Origin: an uncultured Lachnospiraceae bacterium
GTDB lineage: Bacteria; Bacillota; Clostridia; Lachnospirales; Lachnospiraceae
Direction of reading: 5' to 3'
NCBI GenBank assembly: GCA_910583835.1
Contig: CAJTYM010000001.1
Span: 48,299 to 104,886 of the forward strand
Length of the DNA stretch: 56,588 nucleotides
Part shown: positions 16,647 to 25,659 of the stretch, piece by piece
How positions within the stretch are numbered: position 1 is the first letter of the stretch
Layout: every line of letters starts with the position of its first letter
The notes under the pieces: model-generated
The model's database searches: none
Seen by the model: only the letters and a program-made list of their open reading frames with translations
Told to the model about the DNA's origin: nothing
Translations under genes and position numbers: made by a program

Positions 16647-19600
16647 TTACGCTACGGTTTCAGGCTGGGATGTTCCACCAATATTCAGTTCTGCATCAAG
16701 CTCAGCGAGACGGGCAGACTTTATTCTCAGTTCCTCTTCGTACTCGAAAGGCTTATTGATTTCCAATTTAGCCGCTTCCTGCTGCTGAAGCAGGTTGGCA
16801 AGGGTTGTTTCATATTCTTCAAGCCGTTCATGGATTTTATCCAATGCATTGTCAATCCGTGTCAGGTTGCCCCTCGCATCCGTCCCCATCTCTACCTGAT
16901 AGGCAACAGCCCCTTTCAGGCTCAGTTTGTGGGTGAATCCCGTAAATTTTACGGATAAGCCGAAGCCCCGGTAACTGCCGACAGACACAGGCTCTTCGTC
17001 TGTTATGTCCTGTATGGCGTCGAGCAGGGCAGTTCCCGCTTCCGCCTTGTCTGTATAGGTCATGCCGAGTATTTCCATTCTGGCGAATCCATCCGCAGGG
17101 TGTGGATGTTTGTCCAAGGTCTGGATATCCGCCTGTAAGCCTGTAATAAATCCATGAGCCTGCTGTATCTGCTCCGGGAAGTTCTTCAGCACGTTGTCCT
17201 GCAAGCGGTATAATTTACTTTGAAAATCTGCCTTCATAATCCTTAACCGGGAGACTTCCACATCAAGGTCCATTCGTTCCTTTATTCTTGGGTCGCCCGC
17301 ACAAAGCGCTTTGATTTCTGCAAATGAGAGGGTCGCTTCATCCACATCTTCACAGCTTCTTACCGGGGATTTGCTGGTCATAATCTGGCTGATAAATTTC
17401 TGTTTGTTCTCAACCGTCTGCCAGAGGTATGCGTCGAAGGTATTTTGGGTAACATACCTGTAAACATGCACTTTCGGGTTCAGATTCCCCCTCCGTTCGA
17501 TACGCCCTTTTCTTTGAATCAAATCTCGCGGGCGCCACGGGCAATCCAAATCATGCAATGCGATAAGCCTGTCCTGACAGTTCGTGCCTGCGCCCATTTT
17601 GGAAGTGGAGCCTATCAGCACACGCACCTGACCGGAGCGGACTTTCGCAAACAGTTCTTTCTTCTGGATATCCGTCTTAGCGTTATGGATAAAGGCAACC
17701 TGTTCCGGCATCATTCCGCCTGCAATCAGCTTCTTACGGATGTCATCGTAGATGTTCGTAAACGGAGCGCCTTCAGAATCATCATTTGATTTCCCGGATG
17801 GCGTCGCAATATCGCAGAACACCAACTGCGTTAATTTTTCTGAATCACCTTCTTTCCAGATTTTTAGGATATTCGCCACGCATTTATTCACTTTTGTCCC
17901 CGGTTCATCGGGCAGCATGGGGTTTATAATCCGCTGGTCTAAGCCGAGCTTCCTGCCGTCTGAAGTGATTCGCAGCATATTATCTATATGCGGGTCGATT
18001 CCGTTATGGACTTTCTCAGCCCTTTTGGATAATTCTTTTACCATCCTCTGCTGGCATTCCGTAGGCTCTGAAACAATATTGTGGTATTCCACTTCCGGCG
18101 TAGGAAGGTTTAACTGGTCGGCAGTCTTGATATCCGCGACTTCTTTGAAAATGTTCATGAGTTCCGGCAGATTAAAGAACTTCGCAAATCGGGTTCTTGC
18201 CCTGTATCCAGTTCCTTCCGGGGCGAGTTCCAGCGCTGTGACTGTTTCCCCAAAGCGGGAAGCCCATGAATCAAACTGCCCCATACCCATCTCCTGAAGG
18301 CGGTCATACTGTAAATATCTCTGGATAGAGTACATTTCCGTCATGCTGTTCGATATCGGGGTCCCGGTAGCGAACACGATTCCCCTGCCCCCGGTAATTT
18401 CATCCAGATAGCGGCATTTGGCGAACATATCGGAGCTTTTCTGTGCATCCGCTGTGGATAATCCTGCCACGTTCCTCATTTTTGTATATAAGAAAAGATT
18501 TTTGTATAGGTCCGATTCGTCCACAAACATCATATCCACGCCCAGTTCTTCAAATGTGACAACATCATCTTTACGGTTATTGGCTTGCAGCTTCTCAAGG
18601 CGGGCTTCAAGGCTTTTCTTCGTGCGTTCAAGCTGCTTTACGGTAAAGCGTTCGCCATTACTGGCTTTTACTTCTGCGATTCCGTCTGTGATTTCGCCAA
18701 TCTGTTCCTGCAATAAGCGTTCCTGCCTTTCCATGCTGATAGGGATGCGCTCAAACTGGGAATGCCCGATAATGACTGCGTCAATATCGCTGGTTGCAAT
18801 ACGGGCGCAGAACTTTTTACGGTTACTGGTTTCAAAGTCTTTCTTCGTGGTGACAAGGATATTGGCGGCGGGATATAGGCGCAGGAACTCAGCCGCCGTC
18901 TGTTCGGTCAAGTGGTTCGGAACAACAAATATGGATTTATGGCACAATCCAAGGCGTTTTGATTCCATAGCCGCCGCAATCATCTCGAAGGTCTTCCCAG
19001 CCCCAACCTCATGAGCCAGCAGGGTGTTCCCGCCATATAATACATGGGCGATAGCGTTGACCTGATGAGGCTGGAGCTTGATTTCAGGATTGATGCCGGA
19101 GAATACGATATGGCTTCCATCATATTCACGCGGGCGGGTATTGTTCATGGTTTCGTTATAGTGATGGACAAGCGTCTGCCGGCGTTCCGGGTCTTTAAAT
19201 ATCCAATCTTTGAAGGCTTCTTTTAAAGCCTGCTGTTTCTGCTGGGCAAGCGTGGTCTGCTTTGGATTCAAGATGCGCTTTTCTTTGCCTTCTGCATCTT
19301 CCACGGTATCGTAGATTCTGACATCTCTTAAATTTAGTGAATCTTCAAGTATCTTATATGCATTTGCCCTTTCCGTTCCATATGTGGTATAAGCTGCAAC
19401 GTCATTATGTGGAACAGCGTTTTTATTGGCGATGCACCATTCGGCTGTAAATTTTGAATAGTTAACAGTAATTCTGTTACGAAGATAGGCGGGCGTATTC
19501 AGGGTTTCATACATAAACTGCTGAATGTAAGACTGGTCAATCCATGTTGCGCCAAGCCGGACTTCGATTTCAGAAGCGTCAAGGTCTTTTGGCTGCGCGG

Positions 19601-22600
19601 CTTCGAGGGCTTCAACATTTACCTGATAAGCAGGGTCTTCCGATGCGGCTTTCTGAGCCTGCCGGAGCTTTCTCCTGACATTGCCGGATAAGTATTCATC
19701 AGCGGTCTGCCATGTATTGTTTACCGGGTCTTTGTAGATAACGCCGGACAGTTCCTGAATCAGTTCAGATTCCGTTTTTCCAGCCAGCCTCGACATGAAT
19801 GGCAAATCCACTCTGGCACGTTCCCCGATGGATACAACAAGGGCTTCCGATGCCGTATCTACACTGGTGACTGCTTTGTGCTGCTTAATTGTCCGCTTTG
19901 TGAACATATCCGCCTTACGCTCCAGCTTTCCGTCCTCATCAAGAATCTCAAGGGAACAGAGCAGGTAATAGCTTGAATCCTTATCAAAGGCAAGGCGGTT
20001 GGCTCTGCTGTTAATCAAGCCATATTTACGGGTAAAGGCGTCATATAACCGGTTCAGTTCCACCTGCTTTGCTTTAATCGCACTATCCGGCGTATATTCA
20101 TCCATCTGGAGGGCAATCAGCCCATGGACGCAGTCCCGCAATGCTATCATGCCCCTGATACGGTTATTTGCTGTTTTGTTCAGCTCGGTTTTATCCATAG
20201 TTGAGCTTCCGCAGTAATATATCTCACCGTTTACCATAATGAACGAGTATTTCTTTACGCTGTCATCAGCCTGTATAATGTCAGACGAGGCGGTTTCCTC
20301 CGCTTCTGTTGGCATTGCCGCCTGATAGGTTCCATGTATGGATTCCACTGCCGCCTGAAGTTGCTCAGCAAGGTCAATGTTTGGAACAGGCAGGACAGTA
20401 TAATCCCGCCCATGCTGCGTGCTTTCTGATGAAGACGTTCCAAGAACCATTTCAGGATGACTGAGGAAATACCTGTTTACAGTAAAGCCTTCTGCATTTG
20501 TTCCGGTTTTTACCCATTCAGAGAATTCTTCAGCGGATGGAACATCACGTTTCTGTAAGAATAAAATATCAGACACGACTTCCGTATTGGCATTCGCTTT
20601 AAATGCGTTGTTAGGCAGGCGTATGGCTCCTAGCAGGTCAGCCTTTTGGGCGAAATATTCCCTCACATCTGTATTTTGTGAATCCATAGTATAGCGGGTT
20701 GTTATGAATGCAAGGATGCCGCCGGGACGCACCATATCCAGTGATTTAGCGATGAAGTAATTGTGGATTGAAAATTTCAGATGGTTATATTCAGAATCGT
20801 TGACCTGATACTGCCCGAATGGGACATTGCCGATGGCAAGGTCAAAGGAGTTTTCTGGGAAACTTGTTTTTTCATAGCCTGATATGCGAATCCGGGCATT
20901 GGGATATAAAAGCTTTGCGATGCGCCCGCTGACGCTGTCCAGTTCCACGCCATATAATTTAGATTCAGACATTTCTTCCGGCAGTAAGCCGAAGAAGTTG
21001 CCGACGCCGCAGGCAGGCTCCAGTATATTGCCGGATTTAAAGCCCATATCGCTGACTGCTCTGTAAATGGCTTTGATAACGGTAGGGCTGGTATAGTGGG
21101 CATTTAATACAGAAGATTTGGCAGAATCGTATTCTTCTGGCGTCAATGCTGCTTTAAGCTCCTGATATTCCTTGTCCCAGCCAGCCTTGTCCGGCTCGAA
21201 CGCATCCGGGATTCCGCCCCAGCCGACATATCTGGAAAGGGTTTCTTGCTCTTCGGATGTGGCAGGGCGGTTCTCGGATTCAATCTGCTTTAAGATAGTA
21301 ATGGCTTCCATGTTCATACGGAACTTGGTCTTCGGTCCGCCCTCGCCCAGACGGTCATCTGTGATGATGAAATTGCAGGATGCAGATATTTCCTGTAAAT
21401 CGGATTTATCCTGCACAACTTCTGTTTCCGTGAAAACCGTTGGCTCTGTATGCGGTATTTTTACAGTGACAGGCTCAGGCTCTTCTTCCTGAACCGCTTC
21501 TACGGTAACAGGAGTGGGCTGTTCCGCTTTTTTTGTATCCATTGTTTCAGCAGAAACAGATTTTGATTCTTCTATATCATCTTTCTGAAGCGTTTCAGCA
21601 GAAGCAGCTTCTGGTTCTTTTCTATCATCTTTCTGAACCGTTTCAGCAGGAACAGGCTCCTGCTCTTTTATATCATCTTCTTGAACTGTATTAGCAGTGG
21701 CAGGCTCTGGCTCTTTTGTATCATCTTCCTGAACCGTTTCAGCAGGAACAGGCTTCGGCTTCTTTACAGAATCCTTTGATGGCTGTCTGTTTCTGACATT
21801 GCTCTTTGTCTGTACAGGCTGAGAAATGTCCTGAGATGCCTGTTTCTGGCATTCGTAGTTATAGATAGCCACTGCAACCGTCCTCAATACCTTCTCGCTG
21901 GAATGGCTGACGGCTGCGCCGAGAATCTTAATGATTCTTTGTGTGTTAAAATCCGGTATATACTGAAAGTCTTTACTTTTCAGGTATTGCCACGGGTCAA
22001 AGCCGCATCTGGTAAGAAGCGCATAAGAGATACTTGCGGCGGCAGCAAGCCGGAACTTCAGGCTGGCGTCCTGTTCCTCCAGCCCTTCAAGGCGGCTTCC
22101 TTCACACTCATGCATAATGTCCATGCCGTGTTTTTTCCAATAGCCGTTTGCCAGTCCCACGGAAAGCAGCCCAATTTGATAGACAAGCCCTTTTTCCCCG
22201 GATATGCCGAACCGTTCTTCCAAAGCTTTTGTGACAGCACTATGGTATTCTTCCTTATACTGCCATTGGAAAAGGTTAGAGGCTTCGTTCCTTTTCCCGG
22301 TATCCGCAATGTCGAACACATAGCGCAGCTTAGGGTAGCCGCTCCGGCTGATGCCGACAAGCCCAATCCCTTTCGAGCCGCGACGGACATATCTGCTCAT
22401 ACGCCTGTTCCATAAGTCATACTCGGCACATGCCGTAGCCTTCGGACGCTGGGCGTGAATCATAAGCTGGTCTGGAAAAGGGTAGCGGTACAGACGGGAT
22501 GCCGTCGTCAGGAACCCTGTCCAGTTTTCGGTGTTTTGGGTAACCTGCGCCGCAGTCTGCCCTGCCATCTGTATGTAGTTCTGTAATTTCGTAGTCATCA

Positions 22601-22601
22601 T
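16647..22601 (-). CDS. Giant DNA methylase-helicase of conjugative elements
   Basis: A 1984-aa multidomain protein. The N-terminus (YRYPFPDQLMIHAQRPKATA) matches the ArdC-like lead domain of Firmicute ICE proteins. Residues about 280-370 are a tandem 16-aa acidic repeat. An N6-adenine methylase-like domain follows with NILEPACGVGNFF near 529 and NVPFGQY near 592, in place of NPPY. A superfamily 2 (SNF2-like) helicase then shows HEVGAGKTF near 1199, a FVDESD box near 1359, FATGTPISNS, and IQRKGRIERRG near 1695. Such proteins are widespread on conjugative elements; proposed roles are protection of the element from restriction or help in replication, not settled. NVPF is a known variant but makes methylation uncertain. 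Its leader resembles that of the DUF488 gene. Confidence 0.9.
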   Translation of the reverse strand: MMTTKLQNYIQMAGQTAAQVTQNTENWTGFLTTASRLYRYPFPDQLMIHAQRPKATACAEYDLWNRRMSRYVRRGSKGIGLVGISRSGYPKLRYVFDIADTGKRNEASNLFQWQYKEEYHSAVTKALEERFGISGEKGLVYQIGLLSVGLANGYWKKHGMDIMHECEGSRLEGLEEQDASLKFRLAAAASISYALLTRCGFDPWQYLKSKDFQYIPDFNTQRIIKILGAAVSHSSEKVLRTVAVAIYNYECQKQASQDISQPVQTKSNVRNRQPSKDSVKKPKPVPAETVQEDDTKEPEPATANTVQEDDIKEQEPVPAETVQKDDRKEPEAASAETLQKDDIEESKSVSAETMDTKKAEQPTPVTVEAVQEEEPEPVTVKIPHTEPTVFTETEVVQDKSDLQEISASCNFIITDDRLGEGGPKTKFRMNMEAITILKQIESENRPATSEEQETLSRYVGWGGIPDAFEPDKAGWDKEYQELKAALTPEEYDSAKSSVLNAHYTSPTVIKAIYRAVSDMGFKSGNILEPACGVGNFFGLLPEEMSESKLYGVELDSVSGRIAKLLYPNARIRISGYEKTSFPENSFDLAIGNVPFGQYQVNDSEYNHLKFSIHNYFIAKSLDMVRPGGILAFITTRYTMDSQNTDVREYFAQKADLLGAIRLPNNAFKANANTEVVSDILFLQKRDVPSAEEFSEWVKTGTNAEGFTVNRYFLSHPEMVLGTSSSESTQHGRDYTVLPVPNIDLAEQLQAAVESIHGTYQAAMPTEAEETASSDIIQADDSVKKYSFIMVNGEIYYCGSSTMDKTELNKTANNRIRGMIALRDCVHGLIALQMDEYTPDSAIKAKQVELNRLYDAFTRKYGLINSRANRLAFDKDSSYYLLCSLEILDEDGKLERKADMFTKRTIKQHKAVTSVDTASEALVVSIGERARVDLPFMSRLAGKTESELIQELSGVIYKDPVNNTWQTADEYLSGNVRRKLRQAQKAASEDPAYQVNVEALEAAQPKDLDASEIEVRLGATWIDQSYIQQFMYETLNTPAYLRNRITVNYSKFTAEWCIANKNAVPHNDVAAYTTYGTERANAYKILEDSLNLRDVRIYDTVEDAEGKEKRILNPKQTTLAQQKQQALKEAFKDWIFKDPERRQTLVHHYNETMNNTRPREYDGSHIVFSGINPEIKLQPHQVNAIAHVLYGGNTLLAHEVGAGKTFEMIAAAMESKRLGLCHKSIFVVPNHLTEQTAAEFLRLYPAANILVTTKKDFETSNRKKFCARIATSDIDAVIIGHSQFERIPISMERQERLLQEQIGEITDGIAEVKASNGERFTVKQLERTKKSLEARLEKLQANNRKDDVVTFEELGVDMMFVDESDLYKNLFLYTKMRNVAGLSTADAQKSSDMFAKCRYLDEITGGRGIVFATGTPISNSMTEMYSIQRYLQYDRLQEMGMGQFDSWASRFGETVTALELAPEGTGYRARTRFAKFFNLPELMNIFKEVADIKTADQLNLPTPEVEYHNIVSEPTECQQRMVKELSKRAEKVHNGIDPHIDNMLRITSDGRKLGLDQRIINPMLPDEPGTKVNKCVANILKIWKEGDSEKLTQLVFCDIATPSGKSNDDSEGAPFTNIYDDIRKKLIAGGMMPEQVAFIHNAKTDIQKKELFAKVRSGQVRVLIGSTSKMGAGTNCQDRLIALHDLDCPWRPRDLIQRKGRIERRGNLNPKVHVYRYVTQNTFDAYLWQTVENKQKFISQIMTSKSPVRSCEDVDEATLSFAEIKALCAGDPRIKERMDLDVEVSRLRIMKADFQSKLYRLQDNVLKNFPEQIQQAHGFITGLQADIQTLDKHPHPADGFARMEILGMTYTDKAEAGTALLDAIQDITDEEPVSVGSYRGFGLSVKFTGFTHKLSLKGAVAYQVEMGTDARGNLTRIDNALDKIHERLEEYETTLANLLQQQEAAKLEINKPFEYEEELRIKSARLAELDAELNIGGTSQPETVA
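21535..21775 (-). repeat. 48-bp tandem repeat inside the methylase-helicase gene
   Basis: About five in-frame units of 16 residues with consensus close to KEPEPVPAETVQEDDI. The units differ by scattered substitutions, so the array is old enough to have diverged. It forms a flexible acidic linker between the N-terminal domain and the methylase. Confidence 0.75.
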
Positions 22602-22663
22602 AATATATAGCCCTCCTTTTATCGTTACGCCCAGACTGACCGGGCATTCGTTTTCTTTACAAA

Positions 22664-22750
22664 TGCACCCGGCTTTTTCTGCTGGAAGGCAGAAAAAAAT
22701 TTAAGCTGCCTGCGGATTGCAGACAGCTTAATGATAGCGGTATATGGGCA
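22664..22750 (-). promoter_or_regulatory. Terminator-containing leader repeat, copy 1
   Basis: On the minus strand AAGCTGTCTGC-AATCC-GCAGGCAGCTT leads into TTTTTTT, then a second hairpin TTCTGC-CTTCCA-GCAGAA, then CGGGTGCA, 63 bp before the start at 22601. The hairpin would end transcription from the gene at 22772. The whole block is about 80 percent identical to 23885-23970. It could be a plain terminator plus promoter, or a conditional terminator. Confidence 0.55.
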
Positions 22751-22771
22751 GCAAATATTGTAGAGGTCTTT

Positions 22772-23380
22772 TTACGTGTGCATCGAATAATATGCGGTTT
22801 CCATATCCTCCTGTCCATGCAGGATTAGCCCGCCGGAAATCCCGACTTCCCCGTTTCTGGTTTCCCTGAAGAAAAAACTGTACGGCATAAAGTCATCATA
22901 AATCTCAATTTTTTCTGAGTAAACCCATTTGAACTGGTCACGCAGGAACCGAATGAGTTTACGCCGGATGGCACTGTTCCCCAAAGCGGCATGTAAGTTC
23001 TTCTTGCTTTTGAACACAATTTTTGCCTGTTTTACAGAATTGTCTATCGAGAGTGCCTTCCATACGACAGGCTTGCTCTCATATAGGCATTCCATCATTT
23101 TGCCATAGGGCAGGGTAATGGCATCCTGATAGCCGGAAATGCGGTTCCCATCACTCCCAAGCCATGTGAACGCAATCTCTACGGTTCCGGCATAGGCATC
23201 CCGGCGCAGTATTGCAAAGGAATGGATGTCATTGGCAATAACCTCTGATTTATGTTCCAGTTCTTCCAGCTTATGCCGGGAAATATAGAACCTGTGCGGG
23301 GATTTTTTGGAACGGCTGACGGTCCGCAGCCCAATGCAATCGTCCCTGAATGTTATATATACAAGTGTTCTCTCTTTCAA
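22772..23380 (-). CDS. Hypothetical protein between the methylase-helicase and DUF488 genes
   Basis: A 202-aa protein if started at TTG 23380, which is preceded by AAAGGAG eleven bases upstream; an in-frame ATG at 23410 overlaps the preceding gene's stop and has no such site, so the start is uncertain. The N-terminus is strand-rich (TLVYITFRDDCIGLRTVSRS) and a basic helical part follows (NSAIRRKLIRFLRDQFKW). I do not recognise the family. It sits in one operon with the DUF488 gene and its transcript is ended by the strong hairpin at 22700-22735. Confidence 0.65.
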   Translation of the reverse strand: MKERTLVYITFRDDCIGLRTVSRSKKSPHRFYISRHKLEELEHKSEVIANDIHSFAILRRDAYAGTVEIAFTWLGSDGNRISGYQDAITLPYGKMMECLYESKPVVWKALSIDNSVKQAKIVFKSKKNLHAALGNSAIRRKLIRFLRDQFKWVYSEKIEIYDDFMPYSFFFRETRNGEVGISGGLILHGQEDMETAYYSMHT

Positions 23381-23403
23381 AATGTTAATCGCTCCTTTCT
23401 GAA

Positions 23404-23829
23404 TCAACATAAAATTTCTTTGTATCTGCCATATTCCGAATAGTCTCCTTTTACGCCTTGTACCTGAATGCCTGCGGATTGCACGATTCCGGCAATAATA
23501 CTTCGATGGCACAATGCTTCATCACGGCAAAAGCAAGCCATACAGATTCTTTTTCCCTGTTTGTCCAACTCGATAAGTTCAGAGAGCTTCCTTTGCGCTT
23601 CCATGCCTGCCATTTCTTTTAAAAACGTGGGCACATAGATACTTTTGAACGTGTCTGCATTCCATTGCCCTGCATCCCTTAACCGCAGATACTTTTTGAA
23701 TAACGCCCAAGAAGGAGACAGTTCAGGAACATGCTTCATCTTTCCGGGATTTTTCAGTGAACGAACAATCGCCCATGTTTCATCATAGGCTGCATAGTTT
23801 ACATTACGGATTTCAGTGACAGTTATCAT
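23404..23829 (-). CDS. DUF488 family protein
   Basis: A 141-aa protein. The diagnostic segment MACFCRDEALCHRSIIAGIV near residue 105 contains the Cys and CHR residues conserved in DUF488. The start at 23829 follows GGGAGGAAGATT; the longer frame to 23889 has no signal. DUF488 members are of unknown biochemistry, with conserved Cys/His residues suggesting metal or redox chemistry, and are frequent on mobile elements. The leader contains the second copy of the terminator/CGGGTGCA block. Confidence 0.85.
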   Translation of the reverse strand: MITVTEIRNVNYAAYDETWAIVRSLKNPGKMKHVPELSPSWALFKKYLRLRDAGQWNADTFKSIYVPTFLKEMAGMEAQRKLSELIELDKQGKRICMACFCRDEALCHRSIIAGIVQSAGIQVQGVKGDYSEYGRYKEILC

Positions 23830-23884
23830 AATCTTCCTCCCTATATGGTCTGGTATTGTAAAGCTGGCTTCTATGCTTCTCCTA

Positions 23885-23970
23885 TGCACCCGCTTTTCTG
23901 CTGGAAGGCAGAAAAAATATTAGCTACCTGCAAACATGCAGACAGCTAAATTATGGTCGTATATGGGTTG
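23885..23970 (-). promoter_or_regulatory. Terminator-containing leader repeat, copy 2
   Basis: Minus strand: AGCTGTCTGCA-TGTT-TGCAGGTAGCT then ATTTTTT, the same small hairpin TTCTGC-CTTCCA-GCAGAA, then CGGGTGCA, 56 bp before the DUF488 start at 23829. The preceding gene on this strand (24346-24630) is about 375 bp away, across the iteron-like locus C, so here the hairpin is far from the gene it would terminate. Confidence 0.55.
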
Positions 23971-24096
23971 CGAAATATATAGGGGGAATTTTTATGTGTG
24001 TGAAGGGTGTAGGATGTTGTTCTTTTGACTGGGCTTTTTTACAAAACAGGTTTTAACTTTTTCTTCTTAATTCTTTAATATATTTTTATTTCTTAT

Positions 24097-24304
24097 GGTT
24101 ACAGGTTACAAGTGGCAATTTACCTGTAACCTATGTTGTAACCTCTGAAGAGACCTATTTTTCAGTCTTTTCTATATATAGTTACAAAGTTACAACTTTT
24201 ACAGAAATTTCTTATGTAAATAATAATTATATCTCTCAGGTATCTTTTGCTATGTAAAAAAATAATAATATATGTGTAAACTTGTAACTTTGTAACCTGT
24301 AACC
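24097..24304. repeat. Iteron-like locus C
   Basis: GGTTACAGGTTACAAG (24097-24112), CCTGTAACCTATGTTGTAACC (24123-24143), GTTACAAAGTTACAAC (24181-24196) and TGTAAACTTGTAAC...TGTAACC (24275-24304) have the same order and spacing as locus B at 5603-5810, including the AT-rich centre with ATGTAAATAATAATTAT. This is a diverged duplicate about 18.5 kb from the initiator gene. It may be a second origin, a partition site or an incompatibility locus. Confidence 0.65.
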
Positions 24305-24345
24305 TACGACTTCAGACTTCCGTAGCTTCCGTAAAAGAAATATTT

Positions 24346-24630
24346 TTACAGCGATGAATCCCCGCTATAATAATACTCGTCCATTACCTTTTCACAATCC
24401 TCCTTGCTCTGTAAATCATAATGTCCGTGATTCAGGCTTTTCAGCTTCTGATTCCAGCTTGTCCAGACAGTGTATGTTCCATCATCTTTTTTCGCTGATA
24501 CCATATAAAGATGGGAATCGTCGGGATGGCAGGATTTCTTTCTGATTTTCAGAACAGTGTACTTGGGAAGATTCTCTTTGAAATAAAGCTTCACTTGTTC
24601 CATAACTTCTAATCCAATTTTCATATTCAT
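24346..24630 (-). CDS. Small hypothetical protein, 94 aa
   Basis: Starts MNMKIGLEVMEQVKLYFKEN and has a strand-rich middle (HLYMVSAKKDDGTYTVWTSW). Its start overlaps the stop of the 69-aa gene by 4 bp, so it is translationally coupled. No family recognised. Third gene of a three-gene run of small proteins beside iteron-like locus C. Confidence 0.65.
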   Translation of the reverse strand: MNMKIGLEVMEQVKLYFKENLPKYTVLKIRKKSCHPDDSHLYMVSAKKDDGTYTVWTSWNQKLKSLNHGHYDLQSKEDCEKVMDEYYYSGDSSL

Positions 24631-24836
24631 TTTACGCCACCTTTCTTTATTTCTTTTACCGTTTCAAAATCAAAGATGCCTAAACTCCTGATAAATTTTT
24701 TCGTAGTCCGCAGCCCTTTTCCGAACTGCTCACCGCATATATACTGGCGGAGATAATAGCCTCCTTTCAGTTTTACGACTTCCCACACTTTGTCATCGTT
24801 ATATCTGTCCCTGTAATATGTTCTCTTTACTGCCAT
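24627..24836 (-). CDS. Small hypothetical protein, 69 aa
   Basis: The start at 24836 is chosen because GGAGGTGATGCA precedes that ATG; the open frame further upstream lies inside the previous gene. The protein is basic and begins MAVKRTYYRDRYNDDKVWEV. No domain recognised. It overlaps its downstream neighbour by 4 bp and begins 4 bp after the stop of the 72-aa gene. Confidence 0.6.
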   Translation of the reverse strand: MAVKRTYYRDRYNDDKVWEVVKLKGGYYLRQYICGEQFGKGLRTTKKFIRSLGIFDFETVKEIKKGGVK

Positions 24837-24840
24837 TGCA

Positions 24841-25059
24841 TCACCTCCCCATGTCTGTAAAATTGTATAACTCCAGATTTTCATATACCCATGAATCTGC
24901 CGGGTAATTCGCTGCAAGATTCGTCCCTATGTATCTCCAATCTGGAAGGCAGTTATGGGTGGATGCAAACTCATCCAGAATATCCTTTACCCATCGGATT
25001 AAGTCAAAATTCTTTTCATCGTCTGCCTGCATGATTATCTCTTTTATTGTTTGTTCCAT
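24841..25059 (-). CDS. Small acidic hypothetical protein, 72 aa
   Basis: Begins MEQTIKEIIMQADDEKNFDL. Its stop codon (TGA) is part of the GGAGGTGA ribosome binding site of the next gene, so the run 25059-24346 is one translational unit. It contains two Trp residues within DLIRWVKDILDEFASTHN and PDWRYIG. No family recognised. Confidence 0.6.
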   Translation of the reverse strand: MEQTIKEIIMQADDEKNFDLIRWVKDILDEFASTHNCLPDWRYIGTNLAANYPADSWVYENLELYNFTDMGR

Positions 25060-25103
25060 GCGTCTATTCCTTTCGTTATGGTTGGCTTTCGGTCAGCAAA
25101 AAA

Positions 25104-25125
25104 GAGCCTGTTTTCCGACTGGCTC
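25104..25125 (-). terminator. Intrinsic terminator
   Basis: Minus strand GAGCC...GGCTC stem followed by TTTTTT, 24 bp past the stop of the gene at 25149. Confidence 0.65.
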
Positions 25126-25148
25126 CAAAGTCGTTTTAGGGGTGTATA

Positions 25149-25454
25149 TCATTCCTCTGCTTCAACACCTTTAATCAGTCCCAAGGAAACAAGCATACTG
25201 ACGGTATCCTTGATGCCACACATATAAGAGATGTCGGCATAGCGTTGGTTGGATGATAAAGTACATGCCACATAATCGTTCATTACCTTTTTCTGTTCTT
25301 TGGTTAAATCAAGATTCGCATACCGCCGTTCCAGTTCCTTTTCATCCCTGCGGTCATTCAGATAAGTTTCATCTGCCCACGCTAATGCATCCCTGCTCCG
25401 GTCCATGAAGTTCCCCATCCCTTTTTTAATTAAGTCTTCAATCAGCTTATTCAT
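25149..25454 (-). CDS. Hypothetical helical protein, 101 aa
   Basis: The start at 25454 has AAAGGAGAGGCAA upstream. The protein looks all-helical: MNKLIEDLIKKGMGNFMDRS, then ERRYANLDLTKEQKKVMNDY. It resembles small helical proteins with the phrase 'LTKEQKK' common on Lachnospiraceae elements, but I cannot assign a family with certainty. A CGGGTGCA motif lies 34 bp upstream, the shortest spacing of the set. Confidence 0.65.
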   Translation of the reverse strand: MNKLIEDLIKKGMGNFMDRSRDALAWADETYLNDRRDEKELERRYANLDLTKEQKKVMNDYVACTLSSNQRYADISYMCGIKDTVSMLVSLGLIKGVEAEE

Positions 25455-25487
25455 TTGCCTCTCCTTTCGGTGATTATATTTCACAAA

Positions 25488-25495
25488 TGCACCCG
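25488..25495 (-). promoter_or_regulatory. CGGGTGCA leader motif, 101-aa gene
   Basis: Exact octamer, 34 bp before the start at 25454. This is the right-most site of the set and coincides with the right edge of the plasmid-like module. Confidence 0.45.
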
Positions 25496-25561
25496 TGTTT
25501 TTTTACTGTTGTTCATGGAGAAAATGTTTACGGAGAAATCCAAAGAGTAAAAAAAAGCAGA

Positions 25562-25590
25562 TTGCCGGATAGTGCAAGGTATGCTATAAT
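25562..25590 (+). promoter_or_regulatory. Promoter of the holin-like toxin mRNA
   Basis: TTGCCG (25562-25567) and TATAAT (25585-25590) are separated by 17 bp, with TG one base before the -10 (extended -10). It is a very good housekeeping promoter, about 70 bp upstream of the toxin start codon. Confidence 0.75.
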
Positions 25591-25659
25591 TTGTGAATGG
25601 AGTAATCGTGTTGCAGGGTGGACTGACCTTCCATTTTTTACAGAATGGGGGTGATGCCT

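Noticed and set aside
16647..22601. Numerous plus-strand open frames inside the methylase-helicase gene
   Set aside because: They are shadows of a long, well-conserved reading frame and have no ribosome binding sites.
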